DNA of 64,000 nt from Glandiceps talaboti (taxonomy: Eukaryota > Hemichordata > Enteropneusta > Spengelidae), in contig NC_135561.1 in the NCBI RefSeq assembly GCF_964340395.1, positions 8,374,732 to 8,438,731 of the forward strand, given 5' to 3'. Of the stretch, positions 12,917 through 25,699 are shown in pieces (the first letter of the stretch is position 1; each line of letters opens with the position of its first letter). The notes below the pieces were generated by a model that was not told the DNA's origin, did no database searches, and saw only the letters and a program-made list of their open reading frames with translations. The translations under genes and the position numbers were made by a program.

Positions 12917-13774
12917 AGGCCTCAGGGCAAATCACTAATTATGTTGGAAGATTCTAGTCTGTGAATATTGTACTTTATGTTGTATGCATGTGACTTGTAA
13001 ATTGCTTTGCATGTGTAAAGTGTGTCCTCATACTAGCATTTCTTTTTTTCACGTTGAAATTGAGACAAATATCATTTTGCAATATTTATCTCCCACCAGC
13101 TGTGAGAAATGTGAATGTATATATGTGGCCATTGGATGTAGTGACCCATGTGTTGCAATTATTTGATAACATCGTCTAACATTTGGCAGACGATGATTAA
13201 TAATTATGCTGTCTGTAGGTATCTTTAAATGAAAACATGGAATAATTCGTTGGAACACATGCCAGGATCTGTCAACATTCATTTGTTCTGACTTGCTAAC
13301 CAGTTGATGATTTGGCTAATAAACGGTTTCACCTCTGCTGATAGAGACCTCCTTTCAAATGTTCTAAATTGCATATTGAGAGGTCAGTAAATTATCAGGA
13401 CTTAGAAATCTTCAGACTGAAGTATAATGTCGCATTCGTCAAACTTCATATAAACATTCCAATCCAAATACTTAACATTTTGTTATTTCTCAAGTTTTTT
13501 TGAACTTATGACTTACATATTGTAATTATGAAATTTATGAGAAAATAATATGACAGAACCGCACGACACGTGAGTGCAAGTGTGGCGTACTCTGGGTATT
13601 CGCATGAGTGCTTGCAGTGGTCTCTGAAAACCAGAAAACCAGGATTGTGGTCAGAAACCATTTATTCCAAAACTAGTATTAGACAAAGTGGTCTAAGACT
13701 AATTTATCTATGTTTAACCACTCTGTGCTCAAAGTGCATGACAATTATTACCCCTAACACAGATCTATAGCGGC

Positions 13775-14050
13775 ACAACAGCCCTTTATACTTCCTCAAC
13801 TCCCTGGGGCGCATACAATCCATTGCAGCCTCTATAAGCACATATAATTAAAGCATTCACATTACAACCTCTATCCTATGAGGTCCCCAATGATACAGCT
13901 GGGTTGACTGAGGCACAATCGTGGTTTAAATATTGCCCAACAAGGATTTTAACCATTCAGAAACAAATGGCAACGAGAGGACTCAAACCTACAACCTGCA
14001 GATTCCAAGCCAACCACTCTAACCATTTGACCATCATGATGCCATATGGC
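13775..14050 (-). mobile_element. tRNA-derived SINE
   Basis: On the minus strand the element begins near 14050. An RNA polymerase III box A (TGGTCAAATGG, 14033-14023) is followed by box B (GGTTTGAGTCC, 13989-13979), at tRNA-like spacing. A body of about 190 bp follows, with caacccagctgtatcattgg and a rich 3' part (gcgccccagggagttgagg). The layout (tRNA head, conserved central block) is that of metazoan tRNA SINEs. It is a SINE and not a functional tRNA gene because the acceptor stem does not close. Confidence 0.8.
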
Positions 14051-14402
14051 ATATTACTGTAGATTTTTGGATACTGATAACCTTAATCAGTGCAAACTTA
14101 AATGTAGAATTAATTTGTGTTTGTGTGATGTTTTACAGGAATGATTGAAGTCCTTTTGGATATTTTCGTGTTTCCATCAATTTATAAACAATAAACTTGA
14201 TTATGTTCCGTACGAAATTAATATATAATATAAATACTGATAACAAATATTCTCAGCAAACGCAACTACTAGTACTACAGTAGTAAACTTGATGATGCCC
14301 AAGAAACAGAAAGCACATTTTCAGGCAAATGGTGACAGTGGTAGGTGTAATGAAAAAAGATTAAAATTAGACTAAAAATGAGAAATATTTGAAACAACAA
14401 AG

Positions 14403-14784
14403 TACAACTGCCAACATCAGACCATGGACAAACGGAACCTGTCGCAAACATGGAAAGTAAACACAAGTATGAATTGGATTAATAACACTTGACTCAGTCT
14501 GTTGGAAGTACAGAGACTTGCATTACACACTATGGTTTGATGAGAACAGTTTTATGGCCTCTCTTTATGTGTACATGAAATGTCAGGAGAATGGAAATTT
14601 GTTTGTGAACCTGAACTGCTATGTAAAGTGGCCATGAAACTGTTCTTATCAAATGATGGAATGGAATACAAGTCTCTGTGCTTCCAACATGTTGTGCCAA
14701 GTGTTATTAATCCAATTCAGTTGTTTACTTTCCCTGTTTGTAACAGGTTTTTGCTCGTCCATGGTCTGATGTCGGCAGTTGTAT
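14403..14784. mobile_element. Foldback element, arms of about 155 bp
   Basis: The arms 14403-14560 and 14629-14784 are imperfect inverted copies (caatggt-type blocks: aacatcagaccatggac against tccatggtctgatgtcgg; gtattaatccaattca on both). The loop is about 68 bp. The 116-codon ORF from 14580 runs through the right arm and is an artefact. Confidence 0.8.
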
Positions 14785-15217
14785 GTACAGTAATTCAGAT
14801 GGTATTTAGCGTAGTACTACAAATGACTAGGATTAAGCAAATGCTGCTGATTAAATGTTGTTTTTTGATTACGTGTCTGCCTATTAGGTTTCTCTCCTTT
14901 CATTGCCTTGTTTTACCTAGTTGTCTGTGATCCTAAATTAATAAGGATAAAATGTCAACCAGAGTTATATCTAGTTTATTGACATATGCAGCTGTAATTG
15001 TAAAGGTCAGTTGTACTATTTGCGAGAGGTTCTCAATGGAATCCTTTGTGGATAGTTTATGTGGAGGTATTTTCACACTTTGATGAGTTTGTCACCAATG
15101 ATCACAAGTCACCATGTCTGTCCTATGGACCCCATGCTGCAATGACATACTAAATTACTATCCATAACAACTCTATTGATTTCTATGTTTCTGTGTTTAA
15201 CACCCCAAAAATAATTG

Positions 15218-15466
<249 letters not shown>

Positions 15467-16024
15467 AACAAAGGCAGACAGACAGACACAGACACAGACA
15501 GAGAGACAGAGAGGAGGGGATAGTTGGGGAGGGGGAGGGAAAGAGAGGGAGGGAGGGAGAGAGAGATCGATTAGAATTTCTCTAGTTCAACGATAGAGGG
15601 CATTGATTTTTTGAATTACTTTGCTGAATTGATGAAATACAGGGTCGGTCTAAGGTCTTGAGAAACATAGGAATAAAAAGTGCCTCCCTAAGGACAAAAT
15701 AGCGGGAGCTCAAATGTGATTATTCAGGATTAAAAAACTATATGGTTGGTAGAATCTACACATCTAGTCTTAATTGGTTGGACCATGTTTAAATCAGACT
15801 TGCCACAGTTGGAAGCTACATGTACATTGACTCAAGCTGCTCTGTTATTTCGAGTGTATTCAATGATATCAATGTATACTTTCAATAATGTATATCAACT
15901 TTATTGCATTTGCAAGGTTACACAGCCACTCTGGCTGAATTTATGAATTGTGAGTTCCTCGATGGTTATCACGAACAAACTTGTCAACTATATATGGTTG
16001 TGGTAGCAATGATGAAATGTATTG

Positions 16025-16200
16025 TTGACATCAGTTGAAATGACATGACTTGATAGGGTCTGGTACTGGAATGGCTATTTAGAAATGACATCACTTGACA
16101 AGGGTCTGGTACCAAAACCAGACTATTGACAAATGACATCACTTGAAAAGGGTCTGGTTCTGGATCCAGTATTAACAACTGACATCACTTGGCAATGATC
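16025..16200. repeat. About 60-bp tandem repeat, three copies
   Basis: Units share aatgacatcacttgacaagggtctggtac. Spacing is 58-62 bp and divergence is moderate. Confidence 0.85.
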
Positions 16201-17201
16201 TGTTACAAGAACAAAATGACTGACAAGTAATTAATCTAACAATGCCATTTTTTATTTTTCTGTTGTATCTATAACTTTTATTTTGTGTGAAATGTTGGGC
16301 CTTGTTGACATTGCTTAGTTATTGCTATACAGATTGACCACTTTTCTTCAAGTCATACCACATGCAGAGTTGAAAAGACTGCCCAACCAACAAGGGCACT
16401 GACAGTTGAAACCTTGAATACATCAGACTAACCATAGCATGTAAAAATATGCATTAAAAATATGTCATATGGTTGAACCGTTATGAATATTTAATTTTAA
16501 TTAACATTGTCGTGTAATAATGAAACATTATATCTCATCGACTGAAATGCTATTTTTTTGTGTGAGTGTTAATCCCGAGAGGATATAACACATTTCAAAC
16601 TTAAAATGTCAAATAGTTTGAAGATGTTAGAGACTTTTTTTAATCGTGAGAGAATGGAGTAATAATATATTAGGATTGAGATTTTCCATAGAGATGTAAT
16701 GTGATAGCATTGTAACTTCTTGTTACGCAAACTTAAAGGTATGATCACATGATGTCACACAAGCTCAATCAATGAACTTTGTTCGTTTACCGGAATGTAA
16801 AATTTACTTCTAATGTGATATACAGCGCTGGGTGTCCAAGTATGGACAGTGTATTCTCCATACATTACAGTTTGTTTTACTATATATACATTGCCTATTA
16901 TGTTTATAAAAATGTTTCATAAAATTCCAAGTTGAACTATAAGAAAGCAGAATATAACAACGAAGTGCCAGTAACTTTTTTTGTAATTGTTGTGTTGCGT
17001 CTTTTTGTGTTTTGGTTGATTGTAACTTTTCGGATAAGATAATAGGACCGTATGTCAGAGATTGATTAACAGCATAGTACTTGTGGGGTTTTTTGTTTGT
17101 TTTTGTTTTTGTTTTTGGGGGGTGGGGGAGGGGGGAAAGGTGGAGATTATGTCTTTGAATGCAGAAGACTTGTTTTAGAAAAAGTATACCTATGACTCAA
17201 A

Positions 17202-17664
17202 CTTAGGGGAAAACCACTCCAGGAAATAAGGTATTTCGTAAACTTTGGGTTTTAGTGTCATTTCATTATTTAAACCACATACATTTTGCAAAGAAACACC
17301 AAAGTTTTACATTCATTGTTCTGTGACTGTCTTAGCAATGGTCAAGTGCTGTCTCATGGGAGTTACCAGACATGCATATGTATCAGATGAACAATAAATA
17401 TGCATGACTCATAAGTGTTGATTACCTTCAGATAAGTAGTCATTACTACTTATTGCTCATCCAATAGATGTGCATGTCTGCTAGTTCCCATGAGGCAATG
17501 CTGGAGTGCTGCTAGAACAATGAATGCAAAACAAATTTCAATATGGCATTTCTTGTCATTTTTAGGCAATTGAAATGTATGTGATGTGAAAACGTGAAAT
17601 GACTCTCAAGAACCCAAAATTTGTGAAAATGTCTTCATTTCGCAGAGTGGTATTCCCCTTTTAG
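17202..17664. mobile_element. 463-bp foldback element
   Basis: The ends ttaggggaaaaccactcc / gagtggtattccccttttag are inverted repeats. Pairing continues inward (gtcatttcatt / gaaatgac, cattgttct / agaacaatg, catgggagttaccagacatgcat / atgcatgtctgctagttcccatg), so most of the element can fold on itself. Confidence 0.85.
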
Positions 17665-18019
17665 TAACATTTTTGCTTGGAAAGTGTTGACTTTAAAGCG
17701 TAAGCATGAACTTTTCTCAGGTTGTTGACCCATATCTGAATTGCCGACAAAGGCCGGTGAGAAAGGCTTCTTGTAGAAAGATGATGAATGAGATGGATTA
17801 GATGAAAGTATGCCAACTACAAAGGAACGTTGGCATTAAATAAATTGTCACGCATCAAAAATTCTTCTATGACAGTGATTGTTAAGTAATAGCAAGTGAC
17901 TCTTACGGCTGTACTGGCTGCTACTGGAGTATTATTTTTTCAATCAGACAGCCAACTGTATATTCACTGAAAATTCTTAAGATACCAATAATTACACACT
18001 GTACATGTTGTCTATTTAG

Positions 18020-19112
18020 TAGTCACTATGTCACCCCTTTCCATATCACTATGTCACCCCTTTCCTTATCACTATACCACCTCTTTCCTTATCACTGTCA
18101 CCCCTTTCCTTATCACTATACCACCTCTTTCCTTATCACTGTCACCCCTTTCCTTATCACTATACCACCTCTTTCCTTATCACTGTCACCCCTTTCCTTA
18201 TCACTATACCACCTCTTTCCATATCACTGTCACCCCTTTCCTTATCACTATACCACCTCTTTCCATATCACTGTCACCCCTTTCCTTATCACTATACCAC
18301 CTCTTTCCTTATCACTGTCACCCCTTTCCTTATCACTATGCCACCTCTTTCCTTATCACTGTCACCCCTTTCCTGACCACTATGTCACCCCTTTCCATAT
18401 TACTGTCACCTCTTTCCATATCACTGTCACCCCTTTCCTGACCACTATGCCACCTCTTTCCATATTACTGTCACCTCTTTCCATATCACTGTCACCCCTT
18501 TCCTGACCACTATGTCACCCCTTTCCTTATCACTGTCACCTCTTTCCTTATCACTATGCCACCTCTTTCCTTATCACTATGCCACCTCTTTCCTTATCAC
18601 TATGCCACCTCTTTCCTTATCACTGTCACCCCTTTCCTGACCACTATGTCACCCCTTTCCATATCACTATGCCACCTCTTTCCATATCACTGTCACCTCT
18701 TTCCATATCACTGTCACCCCTTTACTTATCACTATACCACCTCTTTCCATATCACTGTCACCTCTTTCCTGACCACTATGTCACCCCTTTCCATATCACT
18801 GTCACCCCTTTCCTTATCACTGTCACCCCTTTCCATATCACTGTCACCCCTTTCCTTATCACTGTCACTCCTTTCCATATCACTGTCACCCCTTTCCTGA
18901 CCACTATGTCACCCCTTTCCATATCACTGTCACCCCTTTCCATATCACTGTCACCCCTTTCCTGACCACTATGTCACCCCTTTCCTTATCACTATGCCAC
19001 CTCTTTCCATATCACTGTCACTCCTTTCCATATCACTGTCACCCCTTTCCTGACCACTATGCCACCTCTTTCCTTATCACTGTAACCCCTTTCCTGACCA
19101 CTATGCCCAAGT
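18020..19112. repeat. 1.1-kb CT-rich minisatellite with 21/23-bp units
   Basis: About 49 units of tgtcacccctttccttatcac (21 bp) and tataccacctctttcc-type (23 bp). In the first third they alternate regularly as a 44-bp higher-order unit. Later units mix variants with ccatatcac and ctgaccac. The array lacks stops on the + strand, so the long ORFs across it are artefacts. Confidence 0.97.
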
Positions 19113-22100
19113 CCCAAGTCCTGACCAACAAGTTGAATATTGCATATTTTGCATGACACCAGTGGTCACTTTGGGGAATAATTAATCATATTAATTTACT
19201 CTCCGAAAATAAGTTTTGTTTGAGAATCCTCAGTTTATAGAGTAGATTTTCATAGTGTTAGACTCTGAGGTGCACTTAATCTGACAACTGTGACTCTTCT
19301 AGAACTGAGTTGTATATAATTCTAATAGATCTGTTAGGCAGAACACTTTGCTGCAGTTGGCTTCTTGTGTGATTTTTGTAAGTAAAGGTATCCATATATA
19401 TAATTGACCTATTCTCATTTTCTATGGAACCATTATCACTGTAAAGGCCAGAGTTTCAATTCCAGATTCTTGCGTTAGTGGTTTTTTTTATCAATAGAGC
19501 CATAAGGATTCTATACAGTGTGAGCATCCTTTTGCTCAGGATCAACTTTTTCTACAGCTTTGCCAGACAACTGTCTTTCAAACCTAACATTAATGCTAAT
19601 CTGAACTTAATTTTTTCGAATCAATGGAAAGCTTAATATGCTAGTCTTTAAATGACTTTGAAGTTGACACCAGAGTTATTTTAGTATTTGACTTTGATGA
19701 TAAGGAAATATGCTCGTGAATTTTTATTTACCTGTCTACAGCTATCTCCTTTCTGGTTTGTAATCAAGCACGTCATTTGATGGGGATTCAGTTTCTGTAT
19801 TTGGTGTAGAACTTGTCTCGTATGACGTTGTTTGATGTGCAGTCAACATGCAAAGTATGTTTCCTATGCTGGCATTGAGGTAATCAAGACTTTATAAACA
19901 ATTTATGATTATGCTAAAAATGTGTAAATATGATATGATGTGATATATATGATGCAGATCTTCTTGTGGGTTCCTTTAAATAGGATTCATATCAACCAAT
20001 GTCTTTGTTTATTAAATTTGGTATGTGCCACAGATATTAAAGTTTTAGCCCTTTCGTGGTACTCTGTCCAAGAAAAGTCCAACACCTATTCTCAGTTAAA
20101 ATCAAGGGAAAAAAATGAGGAGTCACCAAACAGATTGTGTAAATCGTGGTCAAAGTGATATCAAAAGTAAGCTGTTTTAGAATCCAATATGGCCGCCGAC
20201 TATAAAACTATAAATACATTTTTTATTGATTTCCTTGAAAACAAGATGGTGACCTCAAAATTTCTTGTATTACTTCAAAAAAAAGAGAGAAAAAGAACAA
20301 GCTCTCATATGACAAAGTTTGGAGAGATTTTTGAAACTTTGATTTTCTGTGAAATTGTCCCCAAGGTGCACTTTGCCTTAATTGGGCAGTTATATTTCCA
20401 CTTTGAAATCAAAACTTTGAACTTGTCATTTGATATACGGTAGGTGTTTTTTCAGTTGGATGTCTTGTTAATGGGACCTCATGAATGTACTTTATATTAG
20501 GCAGTGAATTTGTATTTGATATGGTTATTAAGTTGTTTTTATAACTTCTGAGGTGATCAGGTTTATTTATGCTTCTATAATACCAGTTGAAAATGACGTC
20601 CTAAACACGACTAATACATTTGTATCTGTAAATGCACTGTGAAATGCATTGTGTTGCGCTCATTAAACATGACCACGCCACAAAATCAACCACAGCGGTC
20701 ACTTGATGGTCTTATTATGAACCATAAATGGAAACATATGTGATAAGAAAGAGAGCAGTACTTATCAGTATCAGAACATGCAAGTCAAGTACTGTCTGAT
20801 ATGTAAATAAGGTCTTCATGATGGCCATGTTTTTTTTCCCCAGCAGCAGGAATGTACGGCATTTTATATTTCATAGACCATCGCAATCAAAATCATTCAA
20901 CTCAGTACAATCTCAACATGATTTTGTTTTTCGATTTCTAAACAGAGATACTGAATCACCAATAAACGTTTTAATTAATATTCATAGTAGTGTGGGATTC
21001 AAGGACTTGAGTATGTTGTTGTCTTGACATAAACTTGTACATGTAACAAGGTCAATAATGTGCATGTAGACATAACACACTTCATGCTTATGATATATCA
21101 GGTATAAAACACAAATAGCCTGGTTTGGCATATTCAGGTCTTTGAAAGTACCATGTCGAAAATTCTTGTGTGCGACATTCAAAAAAACTTCAGTAAATAG
21201 CCATTTCTTTATTTGACATCAGTTATATCCTCTGGTACAAAAGAAACAAAGTTGATCCAAATGACCGTATTTTGGCCAATCATTTGTTGATATCAACAAC
21301 ATGGCATAGGACAGGTACTTGTTTCGAAGGGACTCAACTCAAATAGTAAGTAAGGAAAATAATGGGAACGAAAAAAAAAAACACACATTGGCGTTCCAAA
21401 AAAAGAAAGACACATGCAGGGAAAAAATAAAAGTGAAAACATGCAAAGGACACTGCACTGCATACCAAGGCACACTGGACACTTACAAGTCAGTTTAACA
21501 GCTAAGACTTCTTTAAGTGGTATATTTGGTCCTTACACTACAACTATCAGTGATTTGTACTTCCAGTTTAGGTGATACCCAGCGATTTTTTCCACACAAA
21601 ATGAAGGTCAGAGTGTTTTTCATGTGACGGATGTTTGAACTGTCAGCTACCCTGCAAGATAATACAGTGACCTTTCTATAGAACCCTGGGTGGTGTGTAT
21701 GTCCTCAGCTGGCAGCTCCCCTTACAGCATTCCCGGCATCTCCTGCATTCCTCATTCCAGGAATTCCATGCATTGCTTTCCAGCCTTGACTTTCTATTGT
21801 ATAGGAAATCATCCTACATTATTCTACACTTGTCTTGCAAATATTCGTAAATCTATCTTTCACCCGATGGTTTCTTCATTGGGATACCAGTCTGACCCAA
21901 CAGAAGACAGCCAAATGTCTTGTGTGTATGATTCACAAGATGAGTGGGTGTGTCTGCACTACGAAGAATTTATGCACCAAATGTGCAGAAGTGATCAAAT
22001 GTGTAGCATTTATAGATTTTGATGAGGTTGATCGATATTTTGTTGGCATAAATGGTCTTTTATTTATGATGAATCCTCATATTAAAGATGAATGATAAAG

Positions 22101-22577
22101 TATAAGCCATATTTTAAAAAAAAAGCAACTTGAATTGTGTACTGCTTGGTGGATAGCCAAGTACATGTACGTCATCTTGTTTGATTTAACAGAGATCGTA
22201 ATTAAATGTAAGGAGATCTGGAATTGAAATCAAAATGTGCTTTTATGATGAGATGATTTCCAATATCAAGTTCACCATTAAAGTGGTACTAACTGGGTTC
22301 ATGATATGTTTAATATCATGATGAAAATATTTAGCATACATGAAAACTTTCTGATTCTGATGGAAACTTTCAAAATAGTTTTTCAGACATATTTAATATG
22401 GACACCACAATTATTATAAATGGCATACAAACTTCTCCTAACTATATTTTCTGAACTGACAATACGCTATCCTTACTAGCTGATATAATTCCCAAACATT
22501 TCACCTACCACAGTTTGTACATCCAAGTTGATCCTATTTCGATTCACGTCATCCTGTCCATTCCATACCTACCAGTC
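19113..22577. other. Non-coding stretch
   Basis: AT-rich with no recognised exon. It holds one reverse copy of the T-arm-like dispersed repeat. The ORF of 110 codons near 21.7 kb has no domain and no family resemblance. Confidence 0.55.
19436..19610 (-). repeat. Dispersed T-arm-like repeat, reverse copy
   Basis: Reading the minus strand gives the same order of blocks as the 4.7-5.2 kb copies (gcaaagctg, gttgatcctgagc, ataaggattctat, aatctggaattgaaactctggcctttacag). It is diverged, so an old insertion. Confidence 0.65.
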
Positions 22578-22581
22578 TTAA

Positions 22582-22936
22582 AGTGGCCATATGGATGAGG
22601 ATTTGGTATTTATTTTGGATTTTTAATTTATAAGACAATGCTATCATGGCGTCCTACTTGAAATATCAATATGAAACAACATATCCAAAATACTTGGTTG
22701 TAACTCAATATATTGCAGGAGATTGATAAATATGTAAAATCTTTGTTATTGTACATACAATAACAAACTTTTTACACACTTTTGAGCTTTTTGCACTGAA
22801 GTGAGCTACAAACACAGACTTTAATAGTCTATGTTGTTTCACATTGATTTTACATGTACAAAGCCATGATAAAACTGTTTTGTAAATTAAAAATCCAACA
22901 TAAATAACCAATCCTCATCCATATGATATGGCCACT
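22582..22936. mobile_element. 355-bp MITE flanked by TTAA
   Basis: The ends agtggccatatggatgagg and cctcatccatatgatatggccact are inverted. TTAA lies directly outside both (22578-22581, 22937-22940), the target duplication of piggyBac-like elements. Related pieces are at 29906-30000 and 30494-30822. Confidence 0.85.
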
Positions 22937-23284
22937 TTAAAGGAAAACTTCTTACACATCTGATATGTTAACTGATGTAGTTCTTTGTTTCCCCATCTAT
23001 TGTGTGCAAGTTTCATCTAGCCTGCCCCATGTATGCTACCTGAATCCATTTAATCTTGATAAGTCTAATTCCTATTGTCTTACTGCCAGTGTCATATTTG
23101 TGTTTGATACAACCACACAGAAGCCAATAAGAAAAGAGTGTGATTTAACCAAACTTAAAAAAAATGCTTTCTTCATAACTTTCATTATTTCACTTTGTGA
23201 CTCAATTGGCAATCAGTTGTACTTTATTTTAATCAATTGATTGATATTATGTTTGTAAAGTATGATAGCCAACTATTGATAGTA

Positions 23285-23443
23285 GTGTGATTGATAAATA
23301 TGAATCAATCAGTAGTGTGAACAATTATGTTACATTGACAATGTTTATAACCACAAATAATCTAGTCATGGCTACCTCACCATGGTATGGCGTTTATTTC
23401 ATCAACAGCCTCCAGATTAGGTATTACGATAACTACTGATAAT
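23285..23443. repeat. Family C element, internal remnant
   Basis: Contains aataatctagtcatggctacc ... ccagattaggtattacgataact, the middle of the family C element. The inverted ends are gone. Confidence 0.75.
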
Positions 23444-25010
23444 TATGATTTAAATATACTTAATTCAGATATTGAGATATAGTTGTTCCTTGTGCAGCAG
23501 TCTAGTGTTAAAGCAAACGTAAACTATAATGTAAACCATATTTATCCTATGATCTATTCTCCTTATTCTAATCTGTGTTATATCAATATACTGCATACCA
23601 ATCTTAAAAAATATTTGTCATGTGTGTTGTTTGTCATATCTGTCAGTCAGATTTTTGTGTTCAGATTTCGTTCGTAAATCAAAACGGACACTTAAACTAG
23701 ACATCAAGTTCTCATATATGTGTTATATTTTACCTTTCGATAGTATTCCAATATTTTCTTATATTTTTTATAGCAAAAGAAACTACGAGTGATATAAGGG
23801 ACATGTTCAACTTGACAGCATATGGCGAAATCCTGAAGTGTTTTCTAGTTGAACAAAGAAAGCATATTTGGGAATATATAATTCTACCTGTCAGGCATAA
23901 ACATATGGAAAATTGGGAAGCGTAACAGTCACTTGTATTTTGAGTACCGCATATCATAAATACACATTGTGACCTGGGTATAAATTGCATACTTTTTGTT
24001 TGAATGAAATCAACTTGTGTGCATTTGGTAACAAAGCCATTAATCTTAAAACGTGAGTTTTCACCAGTAACCGGTCATCCTGTCCAGCAGGAGTACATGC
24101 ACTGTGGTAACAGGTGTGTTATGCTGAAGGAGATGACAGGAAGTATTTGGTAGGGCTGTTACACTCAGCTGCTATCATTTATATCAAAGGTGTCATATGC
24201 TGTTATTTCATAATGAGAGTCAAAAACAAAATATCTTTCATCTTGTAGGCATAGACAAGAAACAAACCACATGTGGCAGTTATTTCATGACATAGGGTCG
24301 GTGCTGACATTATTAATTAAAATCAGACAAACTGGGATATAGTTCATCACGCAATGATTTAGACTTTTGTGAAACTCCAGTGTTTGAATACAATGGGCTT
24401 GGTATTAGTACAGACTTACTGGGAATTATAGCTCATCACACAATGATTTTAAACTTCGTAAAATCCAATGTTTGGTCTTGGTATGTCATCAGTTGAGTCA
24501 CTTACAGGCTTGGCTATCTGACTCGACATACTGGCTTGACAGTAAACTGGCAAATTGACATTTTCAGGCCCAGATATCCACATCTCTGGGCTATCAGTTG
24601 CATCATAAAGATTTAATATGGTCATTCTTGTGCTTAGAGAGGACCAAATGTTTTCCGTAGCTGTGCCAGACAAGTATTTTTGACACCAAAATGTTAATCC
24701 TAATTGCATATTGACCTTTTAGAGATCAAATAGACAAGCTGTATGAACATGGTATTGAGCAATGCAAAGATTTGAGATTCCTGTACTGGTAACCATAGTA
24801 GGTTGATTCATAATATACATACATGTGTATGGAAAGAATGACAGGCTTTCAGTCACAGTCATAGTCAACTAATTTGTTGGCATCTTGTATGTCAGTATAA
24901 ACAAGGGTGACTGACTGCCAAGTCTTATCATGTGATAATGATAATTACTAGGACGCCATGACATTTAAAGTTCACCTCATTCCCATACAAGATGTGATAT
25001 ATGAATTCGT

Positions 25011-25298
25011 TTTTTCATAAAAATCTGATTTGCATAATTTACATATTCGACAAATTATGCATGAAAGCAGATGTATGAAATATTTTTTTCATAAAAATAT
25101 GATTTGCATAATTTATGTATTTGACAAATTATGAATGAACGCAAATGTATGGAATATGTTTTTCATAAAAATATGATTTGCATAATTGATATTGAACCAA
25201 ATTATGCGTGAAATCAGAAAGATGAATTGTTTCCATAAAAATCTGATTTGCATAATTTATATACTTGACAAATTATGCATCATTATATACATTTCATA
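25011..25298. repeat. 73-bp tandem repeat, four copies, each with a hairpin and an octamer
   Basis: Units start near 25011, 25084, 25159 and 25230. Each contains gatttgcataatt and, in three of the four, an inverted partner: TGCATAATTT, 11-12 bases, AAATTATGCA. The octamer ATTTGCAT is kept in all four. Confidence 0.9.
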
Positions 25299-25441
25299 CA
25301 TTGTGCTTACAGAAGGAGGTATGTAGTGATAAAATAAAATGTTCAGGGGGAAAGTTGTAAATTGTTGATGTTTTGGGAGTAACCATCATAAGAGGTAAAT
25401 TGCTGATGTTTCGAGAGTAACCCTCGTAAGAAGTAAATTGC

Positions 25442-25699
25442 TGTAAAGAGGGTGATACCAAAGGTACAGTAAAGAGGGTGATACCAAAGGTACTGTAAAG
25501 AGGGTGATACCAAAGGTACTGTAAAGAGGGTGATACCAAAGGTACTGTAAAGAGGGTGATACCAAAGGTACTGTAAAGAGGGTGATACCAAAGGTACTGT
25601 AAAGAGGGTAATACCAAAGATACTGTAAAGAGGGTGATACCAAAGATACTGTAAAGAGGGTGATACCAAAGGTACTGTAAAGAGGGTGATACCAAAGTA
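25442..25699. repeat. 26-bp tandem repeat, about ten copies
   Basis: Nearly identical units of tgtaaagagggtgatacc plus aaaggtac. Two adjacent units share a G-to-A change (caaagatac). Frames are open on the minus strand only because the unit lacks stops. Confidence 0.97.

Noticed and set aside
13979-14033. tRNA gene on the minus strand
   Set aside because: Box A and box B are present but the acceptor stem does not pair and a SINE body follows, so it is a SINE head.
14580-14930. 116-codon ORF with hydrophobic segments, possible membrane protein
   Set aside because: It runs through the right arm of a foldback element, and the inverted arm gives a similar ORF in reverse. No family resemblance.
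18028-19156. Overlapping + strand ORFs of 114-151 codons
   Set aside because: All are read-through of the CT-rich minisatellite, with the same peptide repeated in shifted frames.
25294-25695. Three minus-strand ORFs of 85-133 codons
   Set aside because: Read-through of the 26-bp tandem repeat, whose length shifts the frame every unit and contains no stop.
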